Positions 42,574 through 42,578 of a stretch of DNA of 42,578 nucleotides are shown piece after piece. Position numbers and translations under genes: made by a program. Source of the stretch: Bacteroidales bacterium (GTDB lineage: Bacteria > Bacteroidota > Bacteroidia > Bacteroidales > Dysgonomonadaceae); NCBI GenBank assembly GCA_012727735.1, contig JAAYGM010000240.1, positions 1 to 42,578 on the forward strand, given 5' to 3'. Position 1 is the first letter of the stretch. Every line of letters starts with the position of its first letter. The notes beneath the pieces were generated by a model. It saw only the letters and a program-made list of their open reading frames with translations. It was not told where the DNA came from and searched no databases.

Positions 42574-42578
42574 CTTTC

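Noticed and set aside
1-42578. tRNA, rRNA, CRISPR, insertion-sequence or phage features
   Set aside because: I looked in the gaps and at gene edges and saw no cloverleaf, spaced repeats, transposase motif or terminal inverted repeats.

Overview
The window reads as a chromosomal, housekeeping-rich segment from an anaerobic member of the Bacteroidales, most like the Dysgonomonadaceae/Porphyromonadaceae side of the order. The evidence is the recurrent Bacteroidetes -7 box TAnnTTTG in front of operons, Bacteroidetes-restricted families (DUF2851, DUF2795 starting MYWTLELASRLED, DUF3108, DUF4369 and DUF5106 thioredoxin-like lipoproteins, PorV of the type IX secretion system), lipoprotein signals with Cys after a short hydrophobic stretch, ATP-type PEP carboxykinase, serine-type sulfatases and many oxygen-sensitive Fe-S proteins. 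I see no rRNA, tRNA, CRISPR, insertion sequence or phage genes. Coding density is high; the only gene-free stretch over 300 bases is 560-935, and it holds regulatory DNA.

Layout, left to right. 1-559: 5' part of pheA (minus strand), preceded by a promoter, a Phe-rich leader peptide and a terminator/antiterminator pair. 936-2921: POT-family peptide transporter. 3127-7211: dnaE-trxA, closed by a bidirectional terminator. 7312-11772: a seven-gene minus-strand run rex > FAH-family hydrolase > porV > ispF > methyltransferase-like > cobalamin adenosyltransferase > DUF2795. 12012-13583: sulfatase. 13624-18307 (minus): DUF2851, then Ig-like lipoprotein > DUF3108 > secreted ABM-like protein. 18451-21999: cysteine-desulfidase-like protein, MATE exporter, gpmA. 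22071-23741 (minus): two secreted thioredoxin-fold proteins. 23889-25667: dnaX with a likely programmed slippage site. 25671-27077 (minus) and 27184-27840: second sulfatase and a divergent M15 peptidase. 27849-30527 (minus): DUF4369 lipoprotein and YifB/ComM ATPase. 30736-34230: GT2 glycosyltransferase, upp (minus), pckA. 34459-35247 (minus): DUF1080 lipoprotein.

35474-42573 is the most unusual block, all on the minus strand: two tandem MinD-type ATPases with inserted 2[4Fe-4S] ferredoxin domains, a radical SAM protein, a DUF134 regulator, a metallo-beta-lactamase-fold protein, a NifX/orange-protein-like small protein with a Cys/His tail, a CoA-disulfide-reductase-like flavoprotein fused to rhodanese, and an archaeal-type peroxiredoxin. 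The first six resemble the anaerobe-specific cluster related to the orange protein (ORP) complex of Desulfovibrio. The last two add sulfane-sulfur and peroxide handling next to it. My inference is a metal-sulfur cofactor assembly module coupled to sulfur redox defence.

The strongest new observations are the pheA attenuator (complete peptide, antiterminator and terminator), the dnaX A10 slippage site where both alternative frames stop within nine codons, and the ORP-like cluster. Functional claims rest on motif recognition by eye; no database search was run.
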